64,000 bases of DNA, from contig OX387605.1 in assembly GCA_947568835.1 (NCBI GenBank), positions 1,240,001 through 1,304,000 on the forward strand, given 5' to 3'. Both the position numbers and the translations under genes were made by a program. The notes below the pieces were generated by a model, which saw only the letters and a program-made list of their open reading frames with translations, had not been told where the DNA came from and made no database searches. Numbering within the stretch: position 1 is the first letter of the stretch; every line of letters starts with the position of its first letter. This DNA comes from Protonemura montana (lineage: Eukaryota > Arthropoda > Insecta > Plecoptera > Nemouridae). Of this stretch, positions 37,601 through 63,458 are shown one piece after another.

Positions 37601-40600
37601 AATCGAATATAATCTGTGGGAATTGGGACAAAAAAAAAGTGAAGTTGTTTGGTTTTTTTTTTTTTTTGGGAGCAAATTAAGGCGCCTAGGTTGTCGTACT
37701 TACCACGTTTGGTGCGTCGGTCCAACATCAACACAAACTTCTGCTGCGATCCCGGGAAGTCAACAGCGTAGAGCGTCTCGACGCTGCCGCGCAGGCGTCG
37801 TCGTGGTTTGATGTGCTTCATGCTTAAGACGAAGTGGTCGCTCTTGATGGACTCCTCCACCTCTTTGGTCGCCTCTGCAACAGAAGCCAAGGTTCGGGGA
37901 CAATTTCAAGATACATCTCAATCAGGCGCTTGCATCGTAAGACACAAGAGGTACTTGCGAGTTGCGGTCTTCGTTTAATTAACGAGGTGATTAACATTCG
38001 TTGACGCTCAGGATGCTCGGTTATAAATAACACACAGCTCCTGGAAGGAATAGTTCTTTAAAGAAGGTCTCATGCCATGGAAACTGTTTTAATGGACCAT
38101 CTTCTGCGGCTGAAAGTGGGTCTTTGGTTTCTTCAATGATACGGCTAGGATTAGGATGAAATCTTATTTAAATTGCAAACGCTTGCAATGCGATCGGGGT
38201 TCGAGTCCGCGTTTGGGCATCAATTTTTGTGACGGTTATAGTGTTGTTAATAATAAAATACTGCTACGATTACTGCAATTTAAGGTTTCACCCTCACAAT
38301 TATTTTCTGATTGTTGTATGAATCCAAGATCCCGTCAGTCAATCAGCAAATCTTAATTCTGAGTCAACGCCTTGCGTTGGGCGCCCATTCCACGCTGGAC
38401 GCTCGCACAAGATGCGTATTCAGCGTTTCTACGGGACTCTTATAGCTTATTTAATTGACAACTGTAAATACATTCAAATCATTGACGCTACTGATATTGA
38501 CTTAAGAAATAAGAAAGTTGAACGCCACCGCACTAATAAAATTAAGAAATGGTCAAGTAAGCCTCTCTAGAGTTGGGTGCCACATTATTCAACAAGCTAC
38601 CAAAATAAAACTAAAGCGGGCCGGGCGTTAAACAATGCACTAAAATCTTATCTTTTAAATAATTGTTTTCATTCAGTTAACGAGTACTTAAATAACAAAG
38701 ATGTTTGTTAACCTTATTTTGTACTCCGTCTAAAAGTATAATTGTTCCTCTGACGTTCCTGAAATTACTAGGTAATCAATTACGAAAAAATGACAAATAA
38801 ATAAATAAATAAAACTCAGGATATTGACGTGGAAATCAATATAATTAACAGGCAATATTAGTTTTAAACTTTGCATAAATCCAACCCTTCAGGTATTAGG
38901 GTCATCGCAGCTAACTATGGCCAGCCTCTGATAATTTCATAATAAACATATAAAAATCACTTACACGATGTGCATGACTGGCTAATTGCAGACAACTAAT
39001 TACGCCGCATGTATACGTTGACCCTAATAACCACCGGATAGCAGTGCCTAGAGGACTATGTGTCCAGGGTCTATGCAGAAGTTGGTCTGTCCAGCATTTG
39101 CTATTAGAAGCCAAGATCTTGCACAAAATCAAAAGCCACGTGTCAACAGAAAGTGACCCAAAACAGATTTTAACAACGTGTGCAGCCCGTGGAGGGGGGG
39201 AGGGGAGGGGTGTGGTTCGCCCACGTGTGAACCACACAGCGCACCTGCCGAGATCCACGCAATGTCAACACATATGACTTGCACGTGACGACACCTGCCG
39301 TCCTTATGTCAGCGCTAGGATGCTCTTGTCCAATAATAACATCAAAAACACAAGTCTTTTTCTTTGAAGTGCAAAATTTAATTACTTATTTCTATAAATA
39401 TATGTGTGAAGTGATTGTTTTTAGACTCATGTCTACTTGATGTAAACTTAGCACTAGTTTTAACAAAAACTATTTCAACTGGGTTTTAAATGCTAAGTGA
39501 AGAACAACTAAATTTCCCGACGTTTCATAACTTGTACCTGTTACTTTATCAAGGGTAAGAGCAGTCCTGACAATTTTCCAATAACAAAAGAACCACATAA
39601 AATTATAACAATTACCAAGTTCAAGCTTCCTAAATGCATCTAAATAAAATAATCAGGGTCAAGAACTAAAAAACTAACGAATTTTGTATTTGAAATCTTA
39701 CTTAATCTGCAAACGCTTGCAATGCGCGGGGTATTTTATTATTATGAACACTAAAACCGTCTCAAAAATTGATATCCAAACGGAGACTCGAACGGGTGTT
39801 GCTCTAACCAATTGAGCTACTTGGAGCGGTGGAACGAATCTTAGAAATACTGCGAATGCCGTGCATTTAAAGTATTATCCGACAGTTCTAAAGCCATCTT
39901 TGCATTGGCGAGGATGGTTCCTGCTTTTACCAAGCTTCCATTGTCGTCTGCTCGTGACCAAAGGTACCATCAACAATATCTACCGCCCCCCCCCCCTCCC
40001 CCCTTCTAGCCTCCTACACACTTGTACCTTGACCCTCGACCTCTATCTAGGAATCCTCGCTCGGACATTTCGCTGTTCCAAGCACAGATGCTTGCTTGGG
40101 CCTCGGTCTTTGGGGCACCAAAGTTAGGAGATTGTTTCTGAAAGATACATCGATGTACTATCGAGGTCCAAGATGCATCGAGGTCCAAGATGCATCGAGG
40201 TCCAAATACCATCGAGGTACAAGTATAGCTCTGAGGTCCAAGCGATTCATGGCATCGCTGAATGCGTTCTGTTTTTCAGTTCTAGCGTTGATTCGACGAA
40301 TGAAAAAAGGGAGTTTCTTGTTTATGTCTTTGCCCATAAAGTGTTGTGTCGAGAGCCGCGTATGGAAATGTTCTACGGTAAGTGGGTTACACCGCGAAAC
40401 AAGTATCGAACGCTCGAAAACTAAGGAAATATAGAGTGAACTTCGCTAGCAACTGTCGCTAGGTTACAGAACATTGCTGCTGATGGAAGCTTTACTTGCA
40501 AACAGATTGGCTTTTCTCGTCCAAGTTGCCGATAAAAGTTCAATTAGCTTATGTCTGGAATTTTGTTGAGGGCCCACGCATGGAAATTGAGATTTATTCT

Positions 40601-40972
40601 GGTTCTGCAGGTTCTATCCTTCGTTTCTTCCACAAAGCAAGGCTGTAAAAACCCTGGTCCAGATATTTTTGTAATAATTTTTTCCCTCTGCAATAGGGAT
40701 TGCACACATGTGGACAATTTAACTTACAAAAATGTGTCGTTTTTAAGTTCCTGTTGGCACTTTGTGATAATAGATCTGGACCCAGCGACAACCCCTGGTG
40801 ACAATCCTTGGTACCAGATGGAGTGACAGTGCCGCCAATATTTTGACATTAGAGTAACACGCCTAGAAGGTGGCCGGTGCTTACCGATATCAACAGAGAC
40901 GGCTCGAGCACGGTGACCCATGCCGACAACGGCAACGAGGACGAGGACGACGACAGCGACAGGCGGCCGCAT
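10561..40972 (-). CDS. Thrombospondin, subgroup B type (19 coding exons, complete)
   Basis: This is a secreted, calcium-binding, multimeric matrix glycoprotein. Exons on - in transcript order: 40885-40972, 37704-37874, 30556-30779, 28662-28857, 27393-27466, 26803-27068, 26224-26410, 24609-24830, 23713-23859, 22203-22307, 21286-21393, 18913-19081, 17994-18171, 16574-16749, 15648-15875, 15469-15556, 14447-14630, 11180-11377, 10561-10683. Lengths sum to 3132 (1043 residues) and all 18 junctions agree in phase. Order: signal peptide, N-terminal domain, coiled coil with EECDVC, EGF repeats including calcium-type DVDEC, a run of DxDxDG type-3 repeats, then the L-type-lectin-like C-terminal domain. 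There are no type 1 repeats or von Willebrand C domain, as in COMP, TSP-3, TSP-4 and arthropod thrombospondin. The 30-kb span is mostly repeat-filled introns. Confidence 0.95.
11180..11377 (-). CDS. Thrombospondin exon 18 (C-terminal domain)
   Basis: It encodes [16 protein letters not shown], then [20 protein letters not shown] and [11 protein letters not shown]. The intron towards exon 17 holds the nested DNA transposons. Confidence 0.96.
11378..12430. other. Thrombospondin intron 17 flank, unique AT-rich
   Basis: No element recognised before the transposon starting at 12431. Confidence 0.5.
12431..14061 (+). mobile_element. DNA transposon (non-autonomous), interrupted by a second element
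   Basis: Its ends are inverted (CAGTGGTGTAGTCGAG at the left; CTTCACCACTG at the right) and inner flanks carry GGGTATACG-type motifs. Removing the nested insertion at 12801-13912 leaves about 510 bp, matching the second copy at 19118-19616. The CAGNGG ends suggest a hAT-like family. No coding capacity is seen and its own target duplication is not clear. Confidence 0.8.
12801..13912 (+). mobile_element. Nested hAT-like element, 1112 bp, 8-bp target duplication
   Basis: Inverted ends CAGTGGTTAATTTG and CAAATTAACCACTG (one base differs near the inner edge) are flanked by exact TCTATGAA at 12793-12800 and 13913-13920. An 8-bp duplication with CAG-type ends is the hAT signature. It contains a poly-G run and no convincing transposase. 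Confidence 0.88.
14447..14630 (-). CDS. Thrombospondin exon 17 (C-terminal domain)
   Basis: It encodes [20 protein letters not shown], then [14 protein letters not shown] and [10 protein letters not shown], near-identical to vertebrate counterparts. The donor is CAG|GTGACC. Confidence 0.96.
14794..15400 (+). mobile_element. 5S rRNA-derived SINE with tandem head
   Basis: The head ACACCGGTTCTCATTAGATC and GAAGTTAAGC, then TTGGATGGGTAACC, parallel 5S rRNA. The 91-bp head unit is repeated, followed by a unique body (CTTCACTCGCCTTGCTTATC, GGGACGTTAAGCCGG) and the 3' end GTTAAACACCACA. Flanking 11-bp duplications GAAAAAGACGA at 14783-14793 and 15401-15411 show LINE-type insertion. Confidence 0.92.
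15469..15556 (-). CDS. Thrombospondin exon 16 (C-terminal domain)
   Basis: It encodes [20 protein letters not shown] and DDYVGFIF, matching the family strand VDFEGTF-x5-DDDYxGF. The donor is CAG|GTTTGT. Confidence 0.94.
15648..15875 (-). CDS. Thrombospondin exon 15 (last type-3 repeat, start of C-terminal domain)
   Basis: It encodes [19 protein letters not shown] and then the C-terminal domain start: [20 protein letters not shown] and [14 protein letters not shown]. This is among the best conserved parts of the family. Confidence 0.95.
16068..16482. mobile_element. Palindromic element, copy b
   Basis: Two inverted arms (TTCCCGACGTTTCGTAACTT at left, AAGTTACGAAACGTTGGGAA at right) around an AT-rich centre. 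The core reads UUGAUAA or variants, so the ribozyme is probably dead. Confidence 0.8.
16574..16749 (-). CDS. Thrombospondin exon 14 (type-3 repeats)
   Basis: It encodes [20 protein letters not shown], then [14 protein letters not shown] and PYQEDRDG. A 15-bp tandem array starts about 30 bp upstream of the acceptor and is open in this exon's frame. The donor is GATG|GTGAGT. Confidence 0.93.
16780..17637 (+). repeat. 15-bp minisatellite (CATACACATGACCAT), about 56 copies
   Basis: The unit equals the segment in the 5S-SINE head where TGACCA occurs twice 15 bp apart, and the array runs straight into a SINE at its right end. It lies in the thrombospondin intron upstream of exon 14. Both strands are open in several frames because 15 is a multiple of three and few units contain stops. 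Confidence 0.95.
17638..17956 (+). mobile_element. 5S-derived SINE, body portion after the 15-bp array
   Basis: It has two head units and the body up to GGCTTGTT-proximal sequence, stopping after CTAGGTTAGGTT without the usual 3' end. Thrombospondin exon 13 lies about 40 bp further. Confidence 0.85.
17994..18171 (-). CDS. Thrombospondin exon 13 (type-3 repeats)
   Basis: It encodes [20 protein letters not shown] and [19 protein letters not shown], ending DIDRDR. The donor CAG|GTAACA is about 40 bp from the tail of a 5S-SINE. Confidence 0.93.
18260..18535. mobile_element. Palindromic element, copy c, short centre
   Basis: The arms nearly touch. The plus arm has ACCC before CUGAAGA (18391-18397), a GUAAC/GUUGC stem, but AAAA in place of GAAA. 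The minus arm keeps GAAA but has altered bases at the cleavage side. Confidence 0.8.
18913..19081 (-). CDS. Thrombospondin exon 12 (type-3 repeats)
   Basis: It encodes [15 protein letters not shown], then [19 protein letters not shown] and DTDIDNDG. Its acceptor is 36 bp from a truncated DNA transposon copy. The donor is GACG|GTAAAG. Confidence 0.92.
19118..19616 (-). mobile_element. Second copy of the 12431-14061 DNA transposon, one end truncated
   Basis: It is inverted relative to the first copy and ends ACTACACCACTG at 19616; the other end has lost its outermost bases. It lacks the nested insertion, giving an empty-site comparison. It lies in the intron just upstream of thrombospondin exon 12. 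Confidence 0.85.
19916..20712 (+). mobile_element. 5S-derived SINE inserted in a minisatellite unit
   Basis: It is full length with about five head units. Exact 10-bp duplications AGATCTGTCA flank it (19906-19915 and 20713-20722), and both flanks belong to the 75-bp minisatellite, so the SINE landed inside that array or its founder unit. Confidence 0.92.
20713..21290 (+). repeat. 75-bp minisatellite, 8 copies, including the exon 11 splice donor
   Basis: Units of 74-78 bp contain AGATCTGTCAGTGGTTATAA, GGGCTGGGTGTTGCTA and ACAGGACTGTCACTGACCTA. On the minus strand the last part contains CAGTCCTGTAAGT, which at 21280-21290 is the real donor of thrombospondin exon 11. Confidence 0.92.
21286..21393 (-). 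CDS. Thrombospondin exon 11 (type-3 repeats)
   Basis: It encodes [20 protein letters not shown] and [16 protein letters not shown]. The DxDxDG loops bind calcium. The donor CCT|GTAAGT lies inside the first unit of a 75-bp tandem array, so its last bases and splice site recur in downstream units. Confidence 0.9.
21470..21790 (+). pseudogene. Coding-like relic related to bases 280-660
   Basis: A + frame to TAA at 21661 ends [26 protein letters not shown] diverged copy at about 350-436 ends PAYNVETLGRELKANN. Both are followed by similar AT-rich sequence with ATTCAGCTACC. It is probably a repeat-borne reading frame. I do not recognise the protein. Confidence 0.4.
21826..22196 (+). repeat. Interstitial TTAGG array in a thrombospondin intron
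   Basis: About 74 five-base units (TTAGG with TCAGG, TAAGG and CTAGG variants) end about 7 bp from the donor of exon 10. TTAGG is the arthropod telomere unit, but the degeneracy and flanking gene show it is internal. Confidence 0.95.
22203..22307 (-). CDS. Thrombospondin exon 10 (last EGF end, first type-3 repeat)
   Basis: It encodes [20 protein letters not shown] through CKSPRCRK. The exon is hemmed in by repeats. A 14-bp array abuts its acceptor, and a TTAGG-type array starts about 7 bp inside the intron from its donor (AAAG|GTACAT). Confidence 0.92.
22311..22535 (+). repeat. 14-bp minisatellite (GAGTCGTTACACAA), 16 copies, abutting an acceptor
   Basis: It starts at the acceptor of thrombospondin exon 10 (minus CTTGTGTTACAG, exon starts 22307). 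The splice site therefore resembles the array unit TTGTGTAACGAC. Confidence 0.94.
22674..23650 (+). mobile_element. TTAA-flanked DNA transposon with expanded internal minisatellite
   Basis: Terminal inverted repeats of about 30 bp begin AGCAGCATTTACAC and end GTAAATGCCGCT, and exact TTAA flanks lie at 22670-22673 and 23651-23654. TTAA targets are used by piggyBac and Kolobok elements. There is no transposase. A related inverted copy is at 53320-53963. Confidence 0.88.
23028..23432 (+). repeat. G-rich minisatellite (GGGATAGGGCAGGGAGG), about 26 copies
   Basis: Units of 15-16 bp sit inside the TTAA element; the second element copy holds only about four (53540-53600). Each unit has three or more G-runs on +, so G-quadruplex formation is likely on that strand. 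Confidence 0.93.
23713..23859 (-). CDS. Thrombospondin exon 9 (EGF repeat)
   Basis: It encodes [16 protein letters not shown], completing the calcium-type EGF, and then [15 protein letters not shown]. The acceptor is TTGTGCCTAG and the donor AAG|GTAACA. Confidence 0.92.
23915..24562 (+). repeat. 91-bp 5S-like tandem array, 7 units, without SINE body
   Basis: Head units of the 5S-SINE only, ending at GACCAGTCCTGTTCG with no body or 3' end. It lies between thrombospondin exons 8 and 9, antisense to the gene. Confidence 0.92.
24609..24830 (-). CDS. Thrombospondin exon 8 (EGF repeat and calcium-binding EGF)
   Basis: It encodes an EGF module ([28 protein letters not shown]) and the start of a calcium-binding [16 protein letters not shown] with CTNTE. 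The donor is GAG|GTAAGC. Confidence 0.92.
25160..25546 (-). repeat. Interstitial TTAGG array, opposite orientation
   Basis: It reads CCTAA on +, about 75 units with point variants. It is inverted relative to the array at 21826-22196, from which exons 8-10 separate it. Confidence 0.95.
25547..26223. other. Thrombospondin intron 7, mostly unique
   Basis: It has a fragment of the tRNA-derived element's 3' end (ATTTAAATTGCAAACGCTTG) at about 25573-25600, and otherwise no known feature. Confidence 0.5.
26224..26410 (-). CDS. Thrombospondin exon 7 (EGF repeats 2-3)
   Basis: It encodes [15 protein letters not shown], then [12 protein letters not shown] and [15 protein letters not shown], ending HDLDE. 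The spacing CxxCPxGxxGxGxxC is typical of thrombospondin EGF modules. Confidence 0.9.
26803..27068 (-). CDS. Thrombospondin exon 6 (coiled-coil end, EGF repeat 1 and part of 2)
   Basis: It starts [17 protein letters not shown], then an EGF domain ([25 protein letters not shown]) and the first half of another ([15 protein letters not shown]). The donor is TTCAG|GTGTGA, a less common but valid form. Confidence 0.9.
27203..27303 (-). mobile_element. Palindromic element, single arm d
   Basis: One arm only (ACTGGGTTTTGAATGCTAAG to GAGCAGTCCTGACAATTT), in the intron next to thrombospondin exon 6. The core is UUGAAGA. Confidence 0.75.
27393..27466 (-). CDS. Thrombospondin exon 5 (oligomerisation coiled coil)
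   Basis: It encodes [19 protein letters not shown], a heptad-patterned helix. In subgroup B this segment forms the five-stranded coiled coil. The next exon supplies the cysteine pair (EECDVC) used for interchain disulphides. Confidence 0.9.
27767..27845 (+). repeat. tRNA-like sequence (SINE head or decayed tRNA)
   Basis: Box A-like TAGCTCAGTTGG and a T-arm CCGGGTTCGTATCCCGG are clear, but the D stem and anticodon stem each have a mismatch, position 33 is C and the acceptor arm pairs poorly. A functional tRNA is unlikely. No clear relation to the other tRNA-derived family here. Confidence 0.55.
28662..28857 (-). CDS. Thrombospondin exon 4 (end of N-terminal domain)
   Basis: It encodes [20 protein letters not shown] and then a linker with [16 protein letters not shown]. 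It is placed by phase and by resemblance to the pre-coiled-coil part of arthropod thrombospondins. The acceptor is GTCCCACAG and the donor AAGG|GTAGGT. Confidence 0.87.
28897..29320. mobile_element. Foldback element, copy 1
   Basis: Arms of roughly 190 bp are inverted copies: CGTTGAGTGTAGGTTCTAGG on the left and its complement ending at 29320. The arms share TGAAAGATGGCCGCCAAATG. It lies just upstream of thrombospondin exon 4. No target duplication is seen. Confidence 0.88.
29715..30540 (+). mobile_element. 5S-derived SINE with about 7 head units
   Basis: Head units (some with GCGACACTGCGCTGGG), then the body with an intact 62-codon frame from 30341. It ends CTAGGTTAGGTTCATCATC, 16 bp from thrombospondin exon 3, without the usual 3' end. 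Confidence 0.9.
30556..30779 (-). CDS. Thrombospondin exon 3 (N-terminal domain)
   Basis: It encodes [16 protein letters not shown], the core [20 protein letters not shown] and the tail [12 protein letters not shown]. The pattern NQ-x5-HV-x5-DC matches the strand with the conserved Cys of this domain. The acceptor is TGTGCCAACAG and the donor GTT|GTAAGT. Confidence 0.9.
30895..31292. mobile_element. tRNA-derived element with inverted ends
   Basis: It starts AGGATGAAATCTTATTTAAA and ends with the exact complement; the inverted ends are about 83 bp. Only the left, minus-oriented half keeps the tRNA-like head. Confidence 0.82.
31718..32325 (+). mobile_element. 5S-derived SINE
   Basis: The head GTTTGTCGTGTTGGAAAAAT is followed by about three 91-bp units, the body (frameshifted in GGGACGTAAGCC) and the 3' end GCGTCGATAAACACC with poly-A. 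Confidence 0.88.
32743..33443 (+). mobile_element. 5S-derived SINE with 12-bp target duplication
   Basis: Full head, about four units, body and 3' end CACCACAAATAATAACA. TGAAATCAAATC flanks it at 32731-32742 and 33444-33455. Confidence 0.92.
33540..33755 (-). mobile_element. Palindromic element, arm plus centre e
   Basis: Left arm and the centre through AATGCATCT; the right arm is missing. Confidence 0.75.
33790..33995 (+). repeat. Divergent second 5S-like fragment
   Basis: GAGGTTAAGCAACG followed by CTTGCATGGGTGACCG parallels the 5S internal control region, but downstream sequence differs from the main family. It abuts the minus-strand SINE. It may be a separate 5S-derived family. Confidence 0.4.
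34003..34972 (-). mobile_element. 5S-derived SINE, the only minus-strand copy
   Basis: It reads from the head at about 34972 down through seven units, a body with an intact 62-codon frame (34104-34292) and a 3' end at 34003. It is sense relative to thrombospondin. TCACCGA near both ends is a possible short target duplication. Confidence 0.9.
34990..36770. other. Thrombospondin intron 2, largely unexplained
   Basis: It holds a short tandem repeat (35600-35762) and a GC-rich patch with CGTCGCGACG-type palindromes (35480-35550). Reading frames of 95-132 codons at 35777-36175 (+) and 36197-36484 (-) match nothing I recognise. They could be old transposon code. Confidence 0.4.
35600..35762 (+). 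repeat. Short tandem repeat, 4 copies
   Basis: GAGGCTGTCAAACGCCCCTA followed by GGTCTGTGAACTGACC in units of 22-48 bp with deletions. In thrombospondin intron 2. Confidence 0.85.
36782..37496 (+). mobile_element. 5S-derived SINE, 5' truncated, 11-bp target duplication
   Basis: It starts inside a head unit (GATGGGTGACCATTATACAC) and ends ACCACAAATAATAATAATA. ATAGAAGTTAC flanks it at 36771-36781 and 37497-37507, so the truncation happened at insertion. Confidence 0.9.
37704..37874 (-). CDS. Thrombospondin exon 2 (N-terminal domain)
   Basis: It encodes [17 protein letters not shown] and [17 protein letters not shown], matching the laminin-G-like N-terminal domain of arthropod thrombospondins. 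The Lys/Arg cluster is a possible heparin-binding site. The acceptor is TTCTGTTGCAG and the donor CGTG|GTAAGT. Confidence 0.9.
37875..38811. other. Thrombospondin intron 1 part, no gene
   Basis: Apart from the collapsed tRNA-derived copy, it is AT-rich with no confident coding signal. Confidence 0.45.
38150..38270 (+). mobile_element. tRNA-derived element, collapsed copy
   Basis: An inverted 3' end (AGGATGAAATCTTATTTAAA) is joined directly to box B and the following + sequence (GGGGTTCGAGTCCGCGTTTG), as if the palindrome interior was deleted. Confidence 0.75.
38812..39049. repeat. Dispersed repeat, copy 1 (about 240 bp)
   Basis: From ACTCAGGATATTGACGT to ACCGGATAGCAGTG; about 90% identical by eye to 49235-49478. 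Family unknown; no clear ends. Confidence 0.85.
39420..39682 (-). mobile_element. Palindromic element, arm plus centre f
   Basis: It begins with the outer end TTAGACTCATGTCTACTTGA, then one arm and the centre; near-identical to copy e. Confidence 0.75.
39685..39835 (-). mobile_element. tRNA-derived element, partial
   Basis: It has the minus-oriented 3' end and head, with the segment between box B and the anticodon region missing (GGAGACTCGAACGGGTGTTG). Confidence 0.75.
40150..40230 (+). repeat. 17-bp short tandem repeat
   Basis: Units of ATCGAGGTCCAAGATGC, about five copies with variants, in thrombospondin intron 1. Confidence 0.8.
40231..40884. other. Thrombospondin intron 1 near exon 1
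   Basis: No element recognised. Confidence 0.45.
40885..40972 (-). CDS. Thrombospondin exon 1 (signal peptide)
   Basis: It starts [19 protein letters not shown], a short basic start and a strong hydrophobic core typical of a signal peptide. I chose this ATG over an in-frame upstream GTG. The donor is ATCG|GTAAGC. A 5S-SINE array begins about 150 bp upstream of the ATG, so the promoter may be close to or beyond it. Confidence 0.82.
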
Positions 40973-41124
40973 GTTGACTGCGTGGAGGACGGCCACTCAC
41001 TGAGCCATGGAGACGTCAAGACATCGCTTATATCAGCCCACTCTGAAGTCAGCTGTTTGACGACCACAAGGACCACGCCATGGAGCTGTGCGGCCCGAGC
41101 CATGATAGACCAGACCCATGGCAG

Positions 41125-42160
41125 ACCATCATACACATGACCAGTTCTGTTCGGGAGAGAGGTTGGAGGGATGAAAGTTAAGCAACACTGCGCTGAGTCA
41201 GGTATTGGATGGGTGACCATCATACACATGACCAGTTCTGTTCGGGAGAGAGGTTGGAGGGATGAAAGTTAAGCAACACTGCGCTGAGTCAGGTATTGGA
41301 TGGGTGACCATCATACACATGACCAGTTCTGTTCGGGAGAGAGGTTGGAGGGATGAAAGTTAAGCAACACTGCGCTGAGTCAGGTATTGGATGGGTGACC
41401 ATCATACACATGACCAGTTCTGTTCGGGAGAGAGGTTGGAGGGATGAAAGTTAAGCAACACTGCGCTGAGTCAGGTATTGGAAAGGTGACCATCATACAC
41501 ATGACCAGTTCTGTTCGGGAGAGAGGTTTAAGGGGTTGAAAGTTAAGCAACACTGCGCTGGGTCAGGTATTGGATGGGTGACCATCATACACATAACCAG
41601 TTCTGTTTGGGAGAGAGGTTGGAGGGATGAAAGTTAAGCAACACTGCGCTGAGTCAGGTTTTGGATGGGTGGCCATCAACACATGGCCAGTTCTATTCGG
41701 GAGAGAGGTTGGAGGGATGAAAGTTTAGCAACACTGCGCTGAGTCAGGTATTGGATGTGTGACCATCATGCACATGACCAGTTCTGTTCGGGAGAGAGGT
41801 TGGAGGGATGAAAGTCAGTACAGCAACTTCCCTCGCCTTGCTTATCAACCTCTCGACAGCAACTTCACTCGCCTTGCTTATCAACCTCTCGACAGCAACT
41901 TCACTCGCCTTGCTTATCAACCTCTCGACAGCATGGATTTGTGGAGGAATCCTGTTGTTCGCGTTGTACCGTCCTTCGGATGGGACGTTAAGCCGGTGGT
42001 CCCCTTGGTCTTCGACATGAGTAGACTACGTGCTGGCACCGGGTTTCCCCTCCTCGTTTCTAGACTATAAGGTTAGGTTCATAATCTTTGAACATCCACT
42101 CTCTCGCCGGCGCTAATATATCAGTGCCACATGGACTAGTTATCATTAAATAACACCAAA
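41125..42160 (+). mobile_element. 5S-derived SINE with about 8 head units and a triplicated body segment
   Basis: It lies about 150 bp upstream of the thrombospondin ATG. In the body a 36-bp segment containing CTTCACTCGCCTTGCTTATC occurs three times in tandem (about 41820-41935), keeping the body frame open. Confidence 0.9.
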
Positions 42161-43228
42161 TGTGTTACCAAAAATGTAGCTCACTGCTCGACAAAGAATG
42201 AAATCGTAGAATACATTTTCATGTAAAACTTTAGGATTTATTTCTGACTTCGGCATTCTGAAGGATTTGAGGAATTATTCCCTAATGCTAAACGGATCTC
42301 TGAAGTTAGTAACAAAATATAGGTGCCTAATGGCAAACAGGAGATTGTCGATCGCGGATTGGGTCGATACGCCCAGAATCAAGGATCGCCCACAGACAAA
42401 ACTATCACCTCTCAAAACCCTTCGTCTCTCATGAAATTACCAACCCCTGAACAGTCGAATCTATTTTCAAATGAACGTCACAAAAATACACAATTGTCTA
42501 TTTCTATTTCCCTCCCTTCCCGAACACGCAGCTGGCAACGATGACGTACCATATTATGACGTCACGACGGTGAGGGGCGGTTGGTGCCCCTGGCAGTGAC
42601 GTCACGCTCGGCAGCCAGCAGTTTGCTCAGTTGCCGTTGAGCCACCGAGCCGTGAGGTTGATTCGATCCCGCGTAGCGACGCATTGCGTATCTGACAGTG
42701 CGTACCTGACAGTGCGTACCTGACAGAAGCTTTGATACCTGCATTCCGTGCCCTACCCGGACAATAAGCCAGTATAGCTAGATAACTCGGACTAACCTGT
42801 CAAACGTCACAATGACGTTTGACATTTGAAATTAAATCGATTCGCTTGTTCACCGCCTTCTGAATCTTCTCGGTGTCGGCAAACTTTGAGGTAACCACAA
42901 GGCAGTGTCGGTGAGTGAGCATCAACTTGGCGTACTTTGCAAGTGACAAACACTAGCACGTATACCAACTTATCGTGCATTTTAACTTAATTACACCGAA
43001 TATTTTGACTAAAGGTCTCTAAGAACCTGAAGACTGCAAGTTTTACTGAAGTTTTTAAGTAAATTTTTGCCGGTAATTCTCTCGTTAGAGGCGTACCGTG
43101 TTTTTTTATGCCTTTACAAGTGCAGTTCTGACAGCCGCTGTCTTGAAAGTCAAGTGGGAGACCGCGTGGGTCGGACAACATTCCTCGCGCTCTGTCATCA
43201 GGCCACAACGCCTCCGCCTGCCAACTGA
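42161..43228. other. Region upstream of the zinc-finger gene
   Basis: It lies between the divergent thrombospondin and zinc-finger genes, and besides the two CRE motifs contains only unique sequence. It probably holds the zinc-finger promoter and any non-coding first exon. Confidence 0.45.
42557..42604 (+). promoter_or_regulatory. Pair of perfect CRE motifs upstream of the zinc-finger gene
   Basis: TGACGTCA occurs at 42557-42564 and again at 42597-42604, 40 bp apart, in a GC-rich stretch about 630 bp before the first coding ATG. CREB/CREM/ATF factors bind this motif. The transcription start is unknown, so assignment to this gene is inference. Confidence 0.4.
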
Positions 43229-62950
<19,722 letters not shown>

Positions 62951-63164
62951 GCTTACACATGCGCAGAGAGTCTGTTTCGAGTGCCGTCATGGACTCCTTG
63001 TCCACGTCCCGTCCTTCTCAATAATTTGCCACCCTCTATTACAGAATTCACTCAACTGCTGGGACGTTGTCTCCCAAGCGATTGTGTTTGTGCCCCACAG
63101 AGTTGGGAAGTTAGATTATTGTTACTCATTATTTTAACTATGTTTGAAAAGATAGCTTTGTGAT

Positions 63165-63170
63165 AATAAA
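63165..63170 (+). terminator. Polyadenylation signal of the zinc-finger gene
   Basis: AATAAA lies 215 bp after the stop codon; another is near 63308. Confidence 0.6.
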
Positions 63171-63458
63171 GATACTGGAGGATGACAGCTGAGCAGTGGA
63201 TCATGTTTAGGTCGAAATAAGCTGCGAATTGCAGATTGCTTTCAAAATTCATCGTCCAGACAAGAAAAAAATGTGTGAAATCATGTACTTGAAGTTTTAT
63301 TGTTCGCAAATAAAGGCAATATATGGCAAATAATACCGTTCATTGAAACCCAAAGCACAACCAGGGGACTGATTACTCTGCAGCTCAGATCAGCGATTCC
63401 TGGAGGTCCTCGGTCAACTTTAAAACCACCAACAAGTGGTCCGGGCATCAGCCTTAAG

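Noticed and set aside
40973..40996. Longer thrombospondin start (MAVLHAVN)
   Set aside because: The upstream start would be GTG; the ATG giving MRPPVAV yields a proper signal peptide.
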